Assembly: GCA_002256145.1 (NCBI GenBank)
Contig: NKIP01000007.1
Span: forward strand, 1-64,000
Length of the DNA: 64,000 bases
Reading direction: 5' to 3'
DNA from: Comamonadaceae bacterium PBBC1
GTDB lineage: Bacteria; Pseudomonadota; Gammaproteobacteria; Burkholderiales; Burkholderiaceae_C
Under the pieces are notes generated by a model. It searched no databases, had not been told where the DNA came from, and saw only the letters and a program-made list of their open reading frames with translations. Positions 26,537-36,342 of the stretch are shown in pieces. The position numbers and the translations under genes were made by a program. The first letter of the stretch is position 1, and each line of letters starts with the position of its first letter.

Positions 26537-26666
26537 GGATGAATGGCTTTAAAAGGCCATGGTAGTGGTGAAAGTAGGAAATTGATCGAAATAAAGCAAC
26601 AGCTAGACTTTGATTATTCGGTGACCCACACAATAAAAGTCAATCCGGGCGGCATCAAACTCCAAC

Positions 26667-26700
26667 AAAAAAGCCGCCAAGCACAAGGCCAGGCGGCTTT
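26667..26700 (-). terminator. Terminator of the rpsF-priB-rpsR-rplI operon
   Basis: Stem AAAGCCGCC/GGCGGCTTT with a 13-base loop and, on the minus strand, a following U-tract. It lies between rplI and dnaB. Confidence 0.8.
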
Positions 26701-26718
26701 CTCAGAACGTTGCAGTGA

Positions 26719-27171
26719 TCAGGCAGTTTCGCCGAGCACGGACACTGTCACGTCAACCACCACATCGGTGTGCAAAGCCACAGCAACAGAAGATTCGCTG
26801 ACGGTTTTGATCGGGCCCATGGGCATACGAATCTGCGACTTGAGCAGTTTGTAGCCTTGCTTGTTCAGCGCATCGGCGATGTCGTTGTTGGTCACGGAAC
26901 CAAACAAACGGCCATCCACACCCGCTTTTTGCGACAACTTGATGACCAAGCCAGCGAGTTTTTCGCCTTGGGCTTGTGCATCGGCCAATTTGGCAGCTGC
27001 GGCTTTTTCAAGTTCAACACGGCGTGCTTCGAACTCGGCCTTGTTGGCTTCGGTGGCACGACGAGCACGACCCTGAGGGATCAGAAAGTTGCGAGCGTAG
27101 CCGTCTTTGACTTTGACGATATCGCCCAGATTACCCAGGTTCACAACCTTTTCGAGCAGAATGATTTGCAT
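26719..27171 (-). CDS. rplI: 50S ribosomal protein L9
   Basis: A 150-residue protein with the N-terminal rRNA-binding domain ([32 protein letters not shown]), a long connecting helix rich in Ala/Lys, and the C-terminal domain. GGAG precedes the ATG. Last gene of the rpsF operon. Confidence 0.98.
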   Translation of the reverse strand: MQIILLEKVVNLGNLGDIVKVKDGYARNFLIPQGRARRATEANKAEFEARRVELEKAAAAKLADAQAQGEKLAGLVIKLSQKAGVDGRLFGSVTNNDIADALNKQGYKLLKSQIRMPMGPIKTVSESSVAVALHTDVVVDVTVSVLGETA

Positions 27172-27182
27172 GGTTGGACTCC

Positions 27183-27464
27183 TTAGACTTTGTGCTGGTC
27201 GGTGTAGGGCAACATGGCCAAGAAGCGTGCACGCTTGATGGCTGTGTTGAGTTGACGCTGGAAAATGGCACGGGTGCCAGTCAAGCGTGCGGGAATGATC
27301 TTGCCGTTTTCGGCGATGAAGTCACGCAAAGTGTCCACATCTTTGTAGTCGATTTCTTCGACACCGGTCACGGTGAAGCGGCAAAAGCGCTTGCGCTTGA
27401 ACAGCAGTGACTGGGTGTTGCGCTTGGGGCGCTTGTCTTTGTTGAATTTTTTGAACGTGGCCAT
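27183..27464 (-). CDS. rpsR: 30S ribosomal protein S18
   Basis: A 93-residue protein starting [18 protein letters not shown], with the typical core [19 protein letters not shown] and PARLTGT. GGAGG lies 4-5 bases before the ATG at 27464, which settles the start against a longer open frame. It partners S6 in the small subunit. Confidence 0.98.
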   Translation of the reverse strand: MATFKKFNKDKRPKRNTQSLLFKRKRFCRFTVTGVEEIDYKDVDTLRDFIAENGKIIPARLTGTRAIFQRQLNTAIKRARFLAMLPYTDQHKV

Positions 27465-27478
27465 GGGGCCTCCTGAAA

Positions 27479-27766
27479 TTAATCTTGCTGAAACTCTTGA
27501 ATGTGCAACACGACACTTTTGCCTTGTCGAGGGGTGGCCAAAAAGCCTTTGAACAACCAAACACTGCCTACCGATTGCTTGACCAGTCTTTCAGCGAGTG
27601 ACCCGAAGGCCAAGGCTCGAAGTTTTAACTGGATTTTGCGCATTTGCCCTGCCTCTTGAATTTCAGAGGCATGCTCCAGAATCAAATCCAAAGCAGGCAA
27701 TCCGGCGGGGGTGTATCGCAAAGCGGCTTGCTCGGCAATACAGGCGGTCAGTTCGGTACGGTTCAC
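27479..27766 (-). CDS. priB: Primosomal replication protein N (PriB)
   Basis: A 95-residue single-stranded DNA-binding protein with an OB fold, part of the PriA-dependent replication restart machinery. It is recognised by [20 protein letters not shown] and by its constant place between rpsF and rpsR in Betaproteobacteria. The start is GTG at 27766, directly abutting a GAGGA sequence; the spacing is unusually short, so translation may depend on coupling with rpsF, whose stop is 17 bases upstream. Confidence 0.9.
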   Translation of the reverse strand: MNRTELTACIAEQAALRYTPAGLPALDLILEHASEIQEAGQMRKIQLKLRALAFGSLAERLVKQSVGSVWLFKGFLATPRQGKSVVLHIQEFQQD

Positions 27767-27783
27767 TCCTCAACAGGAACGTG

Positions 27784-28149
27784 TCAAGCGGCGAATTCGG
27801 CTTGTTGTGACTTGCGGGCTTCTTCGCGCTCCACAGTCTTCATCATGGATGAAGGACCGGTGTCGGCTTTTTTCTTCAGCACAGTCAGGTGACGCAGAAC
27901 GGCATCGTTGAACTTGAACGCGTGCTCGAGTTCGGCCATCACAGCTTGATCAGCTTCAATGTTGACGCAGAGGTAGTGGGCTTTGCCCAATTTATTGATC
28001 TGGTACGCCAATTGACGGCGACCCCAGTCTTCAACACGGTGAATGGCACCACCACCGGCAACGATCATGCCTTTGTAACGCTCCAGCATGGCTGGAACTT
28101 GTTCAGACTGATCGGGATGGATCAGCAAAATGATTTCGTAATGACGCAT
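27784..28149 (-). CDS. rpsF: 30S ribosomal protein S6
   Basis: A 121-residue protein starting [20 protein letters not shown], with [21 protein letters not shown] and [18 protein letters not shown] lies 7 bases before the ATG. First gene of the rpsF-priB-rpsR-rplI operon. Confidence 0.98.
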   Translation of the reverse strand: MRHYEIILLIHPDQSEQVPAMLERYKGMIVAGGGAIHRVEDWGRRQLAYQINKLGKAHYLCVNIEADQAVMAELEHAFKFNDAVLRHLTVLKKKADTGPSSMMKTVEREEARKSQQAEFAA

Positions 28150-28228
28150 TGAAACTCCTTGAGGATAACCAATAAGGTTGGAACAGCTGCCCCCAGCGTC
28201 TGATGGGGTACAGCAAGGTAAGCCCTAA

Positions 28229-28234
28229 ATTATA
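28229..28234 (-). promoter_or_regulatory. -10 element of the rpsF operon
   Basis: Reads TATAAT on the minus strand in the context GCTATAAT, about 80 bases upstream of rpsF. The same GCTATAAT occurs upstream of carA and rpsB in this window. Confidence 0.5.
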
Positions 28235-28286
28235 GCTTTTTTCAAACTCATGCTTGAGGATTTGATCAGCAAGAGACAAGGGGTAT

Positions 28287-30362
28287 TTAGAAAGGCGTCT
28301 GATTTTTCGAAGGAATCAACCAAGTCGACAACACAATCGCCATGAAACCGACCGGCACACCAAAGACACCCGCAGACAGTGGTTGAATACCAAACCACAA
28401 GCCAGTGTAAGGATCAAGCCCCCAAAAATGGCGAAATGATGGCGTGTTCACAAACAAATAATACAAGGTAACGCCAAGGCCAGCCAGCATGCCAATCACC
28501 ACGGCCGTGCGATGAACACGCAACCAGAACATCCCCAGAACCATGCCCGGAAAGAAGGCAGCTGCAGCTAAAGAGAAAGAAGCTGAAACCAGCGCAAGAA
28601 TTTCAGCGGGTTTGAATGCTGCAACGACCGCAGCCAACATGGCCACCGCAAGAAGGGCAAATTTTGACAAAATGACACGCCCTTCTGCCGATCGCGGCCT
28701 CAGACCATCTTGGGGGGCCATGTCTCTTACCAAAGCATTACTGATGGTCAGCAAGAGACCATCAGCCGTTGACAAAGCAGCAGCCAATCCACCTGCTGCT
28801 ACCAACCCTGACACAACAAATGGCATGCCCCCAAGCTCTGGCGTCGCCAACATGATCATGTCAGCGCCGAGTTTCAACTCTCCCAATTGCAAGATCCCAT
28901 CCCCGTTGACATCAGAAAATGACAAAAGGCCCGCATCCAATCTCGACCATTGAGCCATCCAAGACGGCAACTCTTCAAAGCTGCGCCCCACAAGATTATT
29001 CATAACCTCAAACTTGACCAATACGGCCAAAGCGGGAACGCTTAAATACAACAACGCGATGAAAAACAAAGACCACGCCACCGATGTCCGAGTTTCTGCA
29101 ACAGACGGGAGCGTGTAAAAACGGGTCAACAAATGCGGCAGTCCTGCCGTACCCACCATCAGACAAAAGACCAAAGCCATGAAATTCAGGCGTGACTCAT
29201 TAAAAAGGCGGGCATCGGCTACATCGCCATCAGGTGAGCCCAAAAAGGATTGAGCATGGGCAGGCATACCACCCAAAGGCCGTGATCTTTCCAGGTTCTC
29301 ATGCATCGCCCTTGTCCATAGATCACGGGCCTCAAAGGAGTCACGGGGAACCGCTAACAAAGTCCGACGCACCTGTGCAATCGATGCAAAGTCTGCTCCT
29401 TGCGACTTGAGTAATCGGATACTTTCCTCCAACTCTTGTCGCAACTCAATTAAGGAAACTTCTACGTTTTGCAACCGAGTTGCATACATCTTGGCTCTGC
29501 GCGCAAACTCTTGACGTACCGCTATTTCCCCTGGATCTTCCATCAGTTTGTTTTCAATTTCGGCAATTCGTGACAACTGTATGCCGTAGACCAGCGGCGC
29601 AACCGGTGAGCCCAATTGCTTGTAAGCCAACCATGAAACTGGAATCAAAAACGCCAGCAAAAGCATGATGTACTGCGCTACCTGAGTCCATGTGATGGCC
29701 CGCATACCCCCCAAGAATGAGCAGAGTAAAACACCACCCAAGCCGAGCAAAATGCCAATTTCGAATTGAACCCCTGTCAGACGTGATGCAATCAGACCGA
29801 TGCCGTAAATTTGAGCAACCACATAGGTAAAGGAGCACAAAACCGACGCCACCGCTGCAATGAGTCGCGGCCATTGCCCTCCATAGCGCTGATCGAAATA
29901 ATCAGGCAATGTATAGAGTTTCATGGCATTCAAATGCGGTGCAATCAACAGGGCAACCAAACAAAAACCGCCCGTCCAACCCATGACATAGGCCAAACCT
30001 CCTGGTTGCTGACCACTGCCCGAAAAACCTTGAAGATAAAGCGCTCCTGCCAAGCTGATGAAAGAGGCTGCACTCATCCAGTCGGCAGCAGTCGCCATAC
30101 CGTTGTACATCGCGGGGATGCGCCGTCCTGCCACGTAATACTCATCTTCGTCACTGGTTCGCCCGGATATACCAATCAAGGCATAAATCATGACAGTGCT
30201 GAAAAGGAAAATCGGACCAATCAAATTGCGCGACAAACCCCACTGTTCGGCCCAGGCCATTGCACCCACCAAACCGAACAAAAGCAGGACGTACACCAAA
30301 AAATTGCGGTGCAAACGCCAGCGGTAAGCAGAAGAAATATCCACAACCACTGGCCCTGTCAT
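28287..30362 (-). CDS. Sodium/solute symporter, VC_2705-like
   Basis: A 691-residue SSS-family transporter related to the acetate permease ActP; a carboxylate substrate is plausible but not shown. The typical core is present (MATAADWMSAASFISLAGAL, MGWTGGFCLVALLIAP, TAGLPHLLTRFYTLPSVAET). Two extra elements stand out: a roughly 130-residue soluble insertion at about 262-392 with a long charged coiled-coil-like helix, and an EF-hand-like loop at 484-495 (DVNGDGILQLGE). AGGGAG precedes the ATG. It starts 12 bases after the ppsA stop, so uptake and gluconeogenesis may be co-expressed. Confidence 0.9.
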   Translation of the reverse strand: MTGPVVVDISSAYRWRLHRNFLVYVLLLFGLVGAMAWAEQWGLSRNLIGPIFLFSTVMIYALIGISGRTSDEDEYYVAGRRIPAMYNGMATAADWMSAASFISLAGALYLQGFSGSGQQPGGLAYVMGWTGGFCLVALLIAPHLNAMKLYTLPDYFDQRYGGQWPRLIAAVASVLCSFTYVVAQIYGIGLIASRLTGVQFEIGILLGLGGVLLCSFLGGMRAITWTQVAQYIMLLLAFLIPVSWLAYKQLGSPVAPLVYGIQLSRIAEIENKLMEDPGEIAVRQEFARRAKMYATRLQNVEVSLIELRQELEESIRLLKSQGADFASIAQVRRTLLAVPRDSFEARDLWTRAMHENLERSRPLGGMPAHAQSFLGSPDGDVADARLFNESRLNFMALVFCLMVGTAGLPHLLTRFYTLPSVAETRTSVAWSLFFIALLYLSVPALAVLVKFEVMNNLVGRSFEELPSWMAQWSRLDAGLLSFSDVNGDGILQLGELKLGADMIMLATPELGGMPFVVSGLVAAGGLAAALSTADGLLLTISNALVRDMAPQDGLRPRSAEGRVILSKFALLAVAMLAAVVAAFKPAEILALVSASFSLAAAAFFPGMVLGMFWLRVHRTAVVIGMLAGLGVTLYYLFVNTPSFRHFWGLDPYTGLWFGIQPLSAGVFGVPVGFMAIVLSTWLIPSKNQTPF

Positions 30363-30374
30363 CGCTGGCTCCCT

Positions 30375-32771
30375 TTAGACTGGAGCGCCCAGATTGGTCC
30401 AAGTTTCAATGACAGTGTCAGGGTTCAGCGAGATAGAACTGATGCCCTGGTCCATCAACCAATGTGCAAAATCAGGATGATCTGATGGGCCTTGCCCACA
30501 GATTCCGATGTACTTGCCCTGCGCCAAACAAGCTCGAATGGCTTGAAAAATCAGGGCTGTCACTGCAGGATCTCGCTCATCAAAATCGGCCGCCAACAAC
30601 TCCAGACCAGAGTCACGGTCCAGACCCAATGTGAGCTGAGTCAAATCATTCGAGCCAATCGAAAAGCCATCAAAAAACTCCAGAAACTGCTCGGCCAAAA
30701 TGGCGTTGCTGGGCACCTCGCACATCATGATGACTTTGAGCCCCTGCTCGCCACGGCTCAAACCTTGGCTGGCCAGCAATTGGGTGACCTTTTCGGCTTG
30801 CCCCAAGGTGCGCACAAAGGGCACCATGATCTGCACATTGGTCAAGCCCATTTCGCCGCGCACCCGTTTGAGGGCTTCGCATTCCATGGCAAAGGCTTCG
30901 CCAAAGTCTGCGCTGATATAACGCGCAGCGCCTCGAAAGCCGAGCATGGGGTTTTCTTCTTCGGGTTCGTAACGGCTGCCACCGATCAATTTGCGGTATT
31001 CGTTGCTCTTAAAGTCCGACAAACGCACGATGACGGGCTTGGGCCAGAAAGCGGCGGCGATGCTGGCCACGCCTTCGGTAACTTTGTCCACATAAAAAGC
31101 ACGGGGGGATGCGTGGCCACGAGCCACCGATTCCACAGCTTTTTTCAAGTCGGCGTCGATGGCGGGGTAATCCAGGATGGCTTTGGGGTGGACGCCAATG
31201 TTGTTGTTGATGATGAATTCCAATCGCGCCAGGCCCACACCGGCATTGGGCAGCTGGGCAAAGTCAAAGGCCAGCTGGGGATTGCCAACGTTCATCATGA
31301 TCTTGGTCTTGATCTCAGGCAACACACCGCGCTGGATTTCGCTGATCTCGGTTTCCAGCAAGCCGTCGTAAATGTGGCCGGTGTCGCCCTCGGCGCAGCT
31401 GACGGTGACCAGCGTGCCTTCGGTCAGTTGCTCGGTGGCGTTGCCGCAACCCACCACTGCCGGAATGCCCAGCTCGCGGGCAATGATGGCGGCGTGGCAA
31501 GTGCGGCCGCCCCGGTTGGTGACGATGGCGCTCGCACGCTTCATCACCGGCTCCCAGTTCGGGTCGGTCATGTCAGTCACCAGCACATCGCCGGGCTGGA
31601 CCTTGTCCATCTCGCTGATGTTGTGCACCAAGCGCACTGGACCTGTGCCGATCTTTTGACCAATGGCCCGGCCCTCGGCCAAGATGGTGCTTTTGCCTTT
31701 GAGCTTGTACCGCAGTTCAGGCGTACCCTTGGCCTGGCTTTTCACGGTCTCGGGGCGGGCCTGCAAGATGTAAAGCAAACCGTCGGTGCCGTCTTTGCCC
31801 CACTCGATGTCCATGGGGCGGCCGTAATGGTGCTCGATCACCACCGCGTAGCGGGCCAATTGTTCGACCTCGTCGTCGGTCAGGCTGTAGCGGTTGCGCA
31901 ATTCGGTGGGCACATCGGTGGTTTTGACCAGCTTGCCCGAGGCGGCTTTTTCTTCGGGAGTGGCGAACACCATCTCAATCAGCTTGGAGCCCAGGTTGCG
32001 GCGGATCACGCTGCGCTTGCCCGCGGCCAGCATCGGCTTGTGTACGTAAAACTCGTCAGGGTTCACAGCACCCTGCACTACCGTTTCGCCCAGGCCATAA
32101 CTGGAAGTGATGAACACGACGTCTTCAAAGCCAGACTCGGTGTCGATCGTGAACATGACGCCCGCCGCACCGAGATCGGAGCGCACCATGCGCTGCACGC
32201 CCGCGGACAAAGCCACATCGGCGTGGGCAAAACCCTTGTGCACGCGGTAGCTGATGGCGCGGTCGTTGTACAGCGAGGCGAACACCTCTTTCATCTTGTG
32301 CAACACGTCCTCGATGCCGACCACGTTCAAGAAGGTTTCTTGTTGACCTGCAAACGAAGCGTCTGGCAAGTCTTCGGCTGTGGCCGAGGAGCGCACCGCA
32401 AACGAGGCCTCCGGGTTACTGCCCTGCAGGCGCACGAACTCTTCGCGGATGGCTTGTTCCAGATCGGCCGGGAAAGGCTGGGCTTCGACCATGGCGCGGA
32501 TTTCGGCCCCGGCAGCCGCCAAGGCACGCACGTCCTCGGTGTCCAAGGCATCCAATCGGGCGTTGATGCGCTCGGTCAGGCCGCCAAACGCCAAAAACTG
32601 GCGAAAAGCGTGGGCGGTGGTGGCAAAGCCTGTGGGCACGCGCACGCCAGAAGGCAGCTGGGAAATCATCTCCCCCAAGCTGGCGTTTTTGCCGCCGACC
32701 GACTCCACATCGGACATGCGCAACAACTCAAAGGGAACGACCAGGGCGGTCTCACTGAAAAGAACAGACAT
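30375..32771 (-). CDS. ppsA: Phosphoenolpyruvate synthase
   Basis: Converts pyruvate and ATP to PEP, AMP and phosphate for gluconeogenesis. The 798-residue product contains the N-terminal ATP-binding domain ([32 protein letters not shown]), the phosphohistidine domain [19 protein letters not shown] with catalytic His, and the PEP-binding TIM barrel ([34 protein letters not shown]). GGAG lies 7 bases before the ATG. Divergent from its regulator ppsR. Confidence 0.98.
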   Translation of the reverse strand: MSVLFSETALVVPFELLRMSDVESVGGKNASLGEMISQLPSGVRVPTGFATTAHAFRQFLAFGGLTERINARLDALDTEDVRALAAAGAEIRAMVEAQPFPADLEQAIREEFVRLQGSNPEASFAVRSSATAEDLPDASFAGQQETFLNVVGIEDVLHKMKEVFASLYNDRAISYRVHKGFAHADVALSAGVQRMVRSDLGAAGVMFTIDTESGFEDVVFITSSYGLGETVVQGAVNPDEFYVHKPMLAAGKRSVIRRNLGSKLIEMVFATPEEKAASGKLVKTTDVPTELRNRYSLTDDEVEQLARYAVVIEHHYGRPMDIEWGKDGTDGLLYILQARPETVKSQAKGTPELRYKLKGKSTILAEGRAIGQKIGTGPVRLVHNISEMDKVQPGDVLVTDMTDPNWEPVMKRASAIVTNRGGRTCHAAIIARELGIPAVVGCGNATEQLTEGTLVTVSCAEGDTGHIYDGLLETEISEIQRGVLPEIKTKIMMNVGNPQLAFDFAQLPNAGVGLARLEFIINNNIGVHPKAILDYPAIDADLKKAVESVARGHASPRAFYVDKVTEGVASIAAAFWPKPVIVRLSDFKSNEYRKLIGGSRYEPEEENPMLGFRGAARYISADFGEAFAMECEALKRVRGEMGLTNVQIMVPFVRTLGQAEKVTQLLASQGLSRGEQGLKVIMMCEVPSNAILAEQFLEFFDGFSIGSNDLTQLTLGLDRDSGLELLAADFDERDPAVTALIFQAIRACLAQGKYIGICGQGPSDHPDFAHWLMDQGISSISLNPDTVIETWTNLGAPV

Positions 32772-32917
32772 GCTAAAGCTCCAAAGTTAAAACCGGGCTC
32801 CAAGGCGCAGGTCAGGGTTTTTGTTGTTCTTTGAATGGAACCCCAAGCGGACAGCGGTGGATAATCATTCGATTTTAGGGGTCATGTCGACCTCGGCCAT
32901 TGAAATAAATTACAAGC

Positions 32918-33739
32918 ATGCCAAAACGCACTGTATTTTTCGTCTCTGACGGCACCGGTATCACCGCCGAGACTTTTGGAAACGCCATTCTTGCCCAGTT
33001 CGACATGAAGTCGCGGCATGTGCGCCTTCCCTTCACCGACACCATCGACAAAGCTCACCAAGCAGTTCGGCAAATCAACCACACCGCTGAGACCGAAGGC
33101 AACAAACCGATTGTGTTCACGACTTTGGTGAACATGGATGTGCTCAAAGTCCTGCAAGAGCACTGCCAAGGCATGTTGCTCGACATGTTCGGCACCTTTG
33201 TGAACCCACTCGAAGCGGAACTGGGCATCAAATCGCACCACCGGGTGGGCCGGTTTTCGGATGTGAGCAAAAGCAAGGAATACCACGACCGGATCGAAGC
33301 GATCAATTTTTCATTGGCACACGACGATGGTCAATCGAACCGCGATTTGGAGTCCGCAGAGGTGATTTTGGTGGGCGTGAGCCGCAGTGGCAAAACTCCG
33401 ACCAGCCTGTATCTGGCCATGCAGCATGGACTCAAAGCCGCCAACTACCCCTTGATCCCCGAAGATTTTGACCGCCGCCAATTGCCGCCAGCCTTGGTAC
33501 CACACAGAAAAAAGATTTTCGGCCTGAGCATTCACCCTGACCGTTTGGCCGAAATCCGTGCAGAACGCCGACCCAATTCCCGTTACGCGAGCATTGAAAA
33601 CTGCCGCATGGAAGTCTCGGAAGCCGAGGCAATGATGCGCCGCTCGGGCATCCGCTGGTTGTCCACAACCACCAAGTCCATCGAGGAAATCGCCACGACC
33701 ATCTTGCAAGAAATCAAGCCTGATCGGCTGATTTACTGA
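32918..33739 (+). CDS. ppsR: PEP synthase regulatory protein (kinase/pyrophosphorylase)
   Basis: A DUF299-family bifunctional enzyme that inactivates PEP synthase by ADP-dependent phosphorylation of a Thr and reactivates it by phosphate-dependent removal. The 273-residue product has the P-loop-like GVSRSGKT at 153-160 and the N-terminal [20 protein letters not shown]. It is divergent from ppsA with a 146-bp shared regulatory region, in which I see no clear operator. Confidence 0.96.
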   Translation: MPKRTVFFVSDGTGITAETFGNAILAQFDMKSRHVRLPFTDTIDKAHQAVRQINHTAETEGNKPIVFTTLVNMDVLKVLQEHCQGMLLDMFGTFVNPLEAELGIKSHHRVGRFSDVSKSKEYHDRIEAINFSLAHDDGQSNRDLESAEVILVGVSRSGKTPTSLYLAMQHGLKAANYPLIPEDFDRRQLPPALVPHRKKIFGLSIHPDRLAEIRAERRPNSRYASIENCRMEVSEAEAMMRRSGIRWLSTTTKSIEEIATTILQEIKPDRLIY

Positions 33740-33768
33740 GACAGAACTGCAGACTTCATCACAGTACT

Positions 33769-33782
33769 CTCAACGCGTTGAG
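33769..33782. repeat. Perfect 14-bp palindrome between ppsR and glmM
   Basis: CTCAACGCGTTGAG lies between the convergent ppsR and glmM stops. There is no T-tract, so it is not a typical intrinsic terminator. It may be a protein-binding site or chance. Confidence 0.3.
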
Positions 33783-33808
33783 CGACAGGCTCAAGCCGCG
33801 CCAAGATT

Positions 33809-35137
33809 TCAGCGCAAGGTCGCTGCAATGCGTTCAGCGCATTCCTGCGCTTGTACGGCATCGCGTGCTTCAACCATGACGCGCACCAAAGGTTCGGTGC
33901 CACTGGCGCGGATCAAGACCCGACCGGAATCGCCCAGTTCTGCCTCGGCCGCACGTGTGGCATCCCACAGTGGCTGGTGGCCTTGCCAGTCAAATCCGGG
34001 GGTCAAGCGCACATTGATGAGGGTTTGCGGAAACAGCGTGATGCCCTCCAGCAATTGCGACATGGTCTTGCCGCTGCCCACACAGGCTTGCAGCACCTGC
34101 AAGGCGCTGACCAGGCCATCGCCCGTGGTGTGTTTGTCCAGCGCCAACAAATGACCAGAGCCCTCGCCACCCAGCAACCAGCCTTTGTCGTGCAAGACCT
34201 CCAGCACATAACGGTCGCCCACTTTGGCCCGCACAAACTGCACACCACGCTGCTTCAGAGCGACTTCGACTGCCAAGTTGGTCATCAAAGTGCCCACAGC
34301 GCCGGGCACCGCCTCGTCGCGGGCCAAGCGGTCGGCCACCATCAAGTACAAGAGTTCGTCGCCATTGAACAAACGTCCGGCCGCGTCCACAAACTGCAGG
34401 CGGTCGGCATCACCATCCAAAGCAATGCCGTAATCGGCTCGGTGGTCTTTCACGGCTTGAACCAATGCAGCCGGATGCGTGGCCCCCACGTCTTTGTTGA
34501 TGTTCAGGCCATCGGGTGAGCAGCCGATGGCGATGACCTCGGCACCCAGTTCATGAAAAACCTTGGGGGCGATTTGGTAAGCCGCCCCATGCGCGGCATC
34601 CACCACGATCTTCAAGCCCTTGAGGGTCAAGTCGTTCGAAAAGGTGCTCTTGCAAAACTCAATGTACCGGCCAGCCGCATCGTCCAATCGGCGGGTTTTA
34701 CCGAGGGCTGCAGAGTCGACCCAAACAGGGTCTTCCAACAACGTGGCTTCAACAGCCTCTTCCCAAGCGTCCGACAATTTTTTGCCTTGAGCGCTGAAAA
34801 ACTTGATGCCGTTGTCTGCAAACGGGTTGTGACTGGCACTGATGACCACGCCCAGTGATGCGCGTTGTGCACGGGTCAGATAAGCGACTGCAGGTGTGGG
34901 GACCGGACCCAACAAGACGACGTCAACCCCTGCGGAGTTAAAACCAGACTCCAAAGCACTTTCCAGCATGTATCCAGAAATACGTGTGTCTTTGCCGATC
35001 AATACCGTAGGGTGAGGCTCTTGTGATTTCAAAACCCGCCCCACAGCATGTGCCAAACGCAAGATGAAGTCTGGCGTGATAGGACTTTGGCCCACCGTGC
35101 CTCGAATACCGTCTGTGCCAAAGTATTGCCGTGCCAT
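33809..35137 (-). CDS. glmM: Phosphoglucosamine mutase
   Basis: Interconverts glucosamine-6-phosphate and glucosamine-1-phosphate for peptidoglycan and LPS. The 442-residue product begins [11 protein letters not shown], has the phosphoserine loop ISASHNP at 99-105 (Ser 102), the metal-binding DGDADR, and the C-terminal phosphate-binding [15 protein letters not shown]. Third gene of ftsH-folP-glmM, 90 bases after folP. Confidence 0.98.
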   Translation of the reverse strand: MARQYFGTDGIRGTVGQSPITPDFILRLAHAVGRVLKSQEPHPTVLIGKDTRISGYMLESALESGFNSAGVDVVLLGPVPTPAVAYLTRAQRASLGVVISASHNPFADNGIKFFSAQGKKLSDAWEEAVEATLLEDPVWVDSAALGKTRRLDDAAGRYIEFCKSTFSNDLTLKGLKIVVDAAHGAAYQIAPKVFHELGAEVIAIGCSPDGLNINKDVGATHPAALVQAVKDHRADYGIALDGDADRLQFVDAAGRLFNGDELLYLMVADRLARDEAVPGAVGTLMTNLAVEVALKQRGVQFVRAKVGDRYVLEVLHDKGWLLGGEGSGHLLALDKHTTGDGLVSALQVLQACVGSGKTMSQLLEGITLFPQTLINVRLTPGFDWQGHQPLWDATRAAEAELGDSGRVLIRASGTEPLVRVMVEARDAVQAQECAERIAATLR

Positions 35138-35227
35138 GCGAGAGTTCCTGATTTTTGTTATGGATGGATGAAGAATTTTAGCGAGTCAAAAGATCAACAA
35201 AACTGACACACATGCTGAATCGACGAT

Positions 35228-36115
35228 TCAAAGTACACCGTGTTGTTGGTTCACGAAATGCCAAATTTTGAGTGCATCCACCGTGCCCTTGACGTCATGC
35301 ACCCTCACCACCGATGCCCCCCGTTCCACAGCCATCAAAGCGGCAGCCACGCTGGCCACTTGTCTTTGCGCCGGCTCTGGCACTTGTCCGTCTTGCGCCA
35401 ATGCAGCGCCCAGAGCCGATTTGCGCGACCACCCGGCCAACAGAGGAAAACCCAAGCGCAATAAATTGGATTGCCCGGCCAGAAGCTGAAAATTCTGTGC
35501 CACGGTTTTACCAAAACCGATGCCAGGGTCCAACACGACTCGGGATGCTGTCACACCCAATTCCAGCAAGGCGTTAACGCGGGCGCTCAAAAAGGCGTCC
35601 ACTTCGGTCAACACATCCCCCGTCATCGGTTGAACTTGCATGGTTTGGGGGTTGCGGTGCATGTGCATCAAACAAACGCCGCACCGGGGGTGGGTGGCCA
35701 CCACCTGCTCAGCACCCGGTTGACGCAAAGCCCAAATGTCATTGACGATGTCGACGCCCCAGTCCAGGCAGGCTTGCATCACCTCGGGTTTGTAAGTGTC
35801 CACAGAAATCGGAACCCCCCAGCTCACCGCTTCACGCAACAAGGGTTCAAGCCTTGCCAACTCTTGCTCCACGGGAACCACCACAGCGCCAGGCCGGGTG
35901 GACTCCGCCCCGATGTCCAGGATATCCGCACCGTCGCGAAGGAGTTGCTCGGCGTGGCGCAAGGCCTGAGAAGTTTCGGCATGTAAGCCACCGTCGGAAA
36001 AGGAGTCTGGCGTGACATTGACAATGCCCATGACCAAAGGCTGTGTCAGGTCCAAGTCAAAACGAGAGGTTTGCCAGCGGATAGCAGAAAGGTATGGCGT
36101 GGGCTTGAATGTCAT
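35228..36115 (-). CDS. folP: Dihydropteroate synthase
   Basis: Joins 6-hydroxymethyl-dihydropterin pyrophosphate with p-aminobenzoate in folate synthesis; the target of sulfonamides. The 295-residue product has MGIVNVTPDSFSDGG and GADILDIGAESTRPGA, and the conserved LDPGIGFGKT. It follows ftsH, separated by a REPIN-like element and a terminator, so its expression depends on read-through or on its own promoter. Confidence 0.97.
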   Translation of the reverse strand: MTFKPTPYLSAIRWQTSRFDLDLTQPLVMGIVNVTPDSFSDGGLHAETSQALRHAEQLLRDGADILDIGAESTRPGAVVVPVEQELARLEPLLREAVSWGVPISVDTYKPEVMQACLDWGVDIVNDIWALRQPGAEQVVATHPRCGVCLMHMHRNPQTMQVQPMTGDVLTEVDAFLSARVNALLELGVTASRVVLDPGIGFGKTVAQNFQLLAGQSNLLRLGFPLLAGWSRKSALGAALAQDGQVPEPAQRQVASVAAALMAVERGASVVRVHDVKGTVDALKIWHFVNQQHGVL

Positions 36116-36130
36116 CAGAAATTTTCCATG

Positions 36131-36154
36131 AAAAACGGGGCCTAAGGCCCCGTT
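36131..36154 (-). terminator. Terminator between ftsH and folP
   Basis: Perfect 9-bp stem AACGGGGCC/GGCCCCGTT with loop TAA, followed on the minus strand by five T residues. It ends 16 bases before the folP start codon. Confidence 0.8.
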
Positions 36155-36206
36155 CTTTTATTGATCCGGCACGCTGAAGTTTGAAATGCTTGAGACATGT
36201 CATCTC

Positions 36207-36283
36207 GTAGGTCGGCACTCGCAGAGTCCGACGTTATGGGTTTCGGCACAGGCCCATGTCGGGGTCTTCGACCACCGACCTAC
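36207..36283. repeat. REPIN-like double hairpin
   Basis: A 77-bp element bounded by GTAGGTCGG (36207-36215) and its inverse CCGACCTAC (36275-36283). Each end forms its own hairpin: 36211-36232 (GTCGGCACTC, loop GCA, GAGTCCGAC) and 36258-36279 (GTCGGGGTC, loop TTC, GACCACCGAC). Two REP-type hairpins in opposite orientation is the structure of a REPIN. No REP-associated transposase is in the window. It sits in the 227-bp gap between ftsH and folP. Confidence 0.65.
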
Positions 36284-36342
36284 AACAGCTTTGCGCATTG
36301 AAAACTTCACAGGGCCGAATCAATAAACACCGGACTTGAAAA

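Noticed and set aside
30492-32834. 780-codon plus-strand open frame
   Set aside because: Antisense to ppsA throughout; composition reflects codon bias of ppsA and shows no motif.
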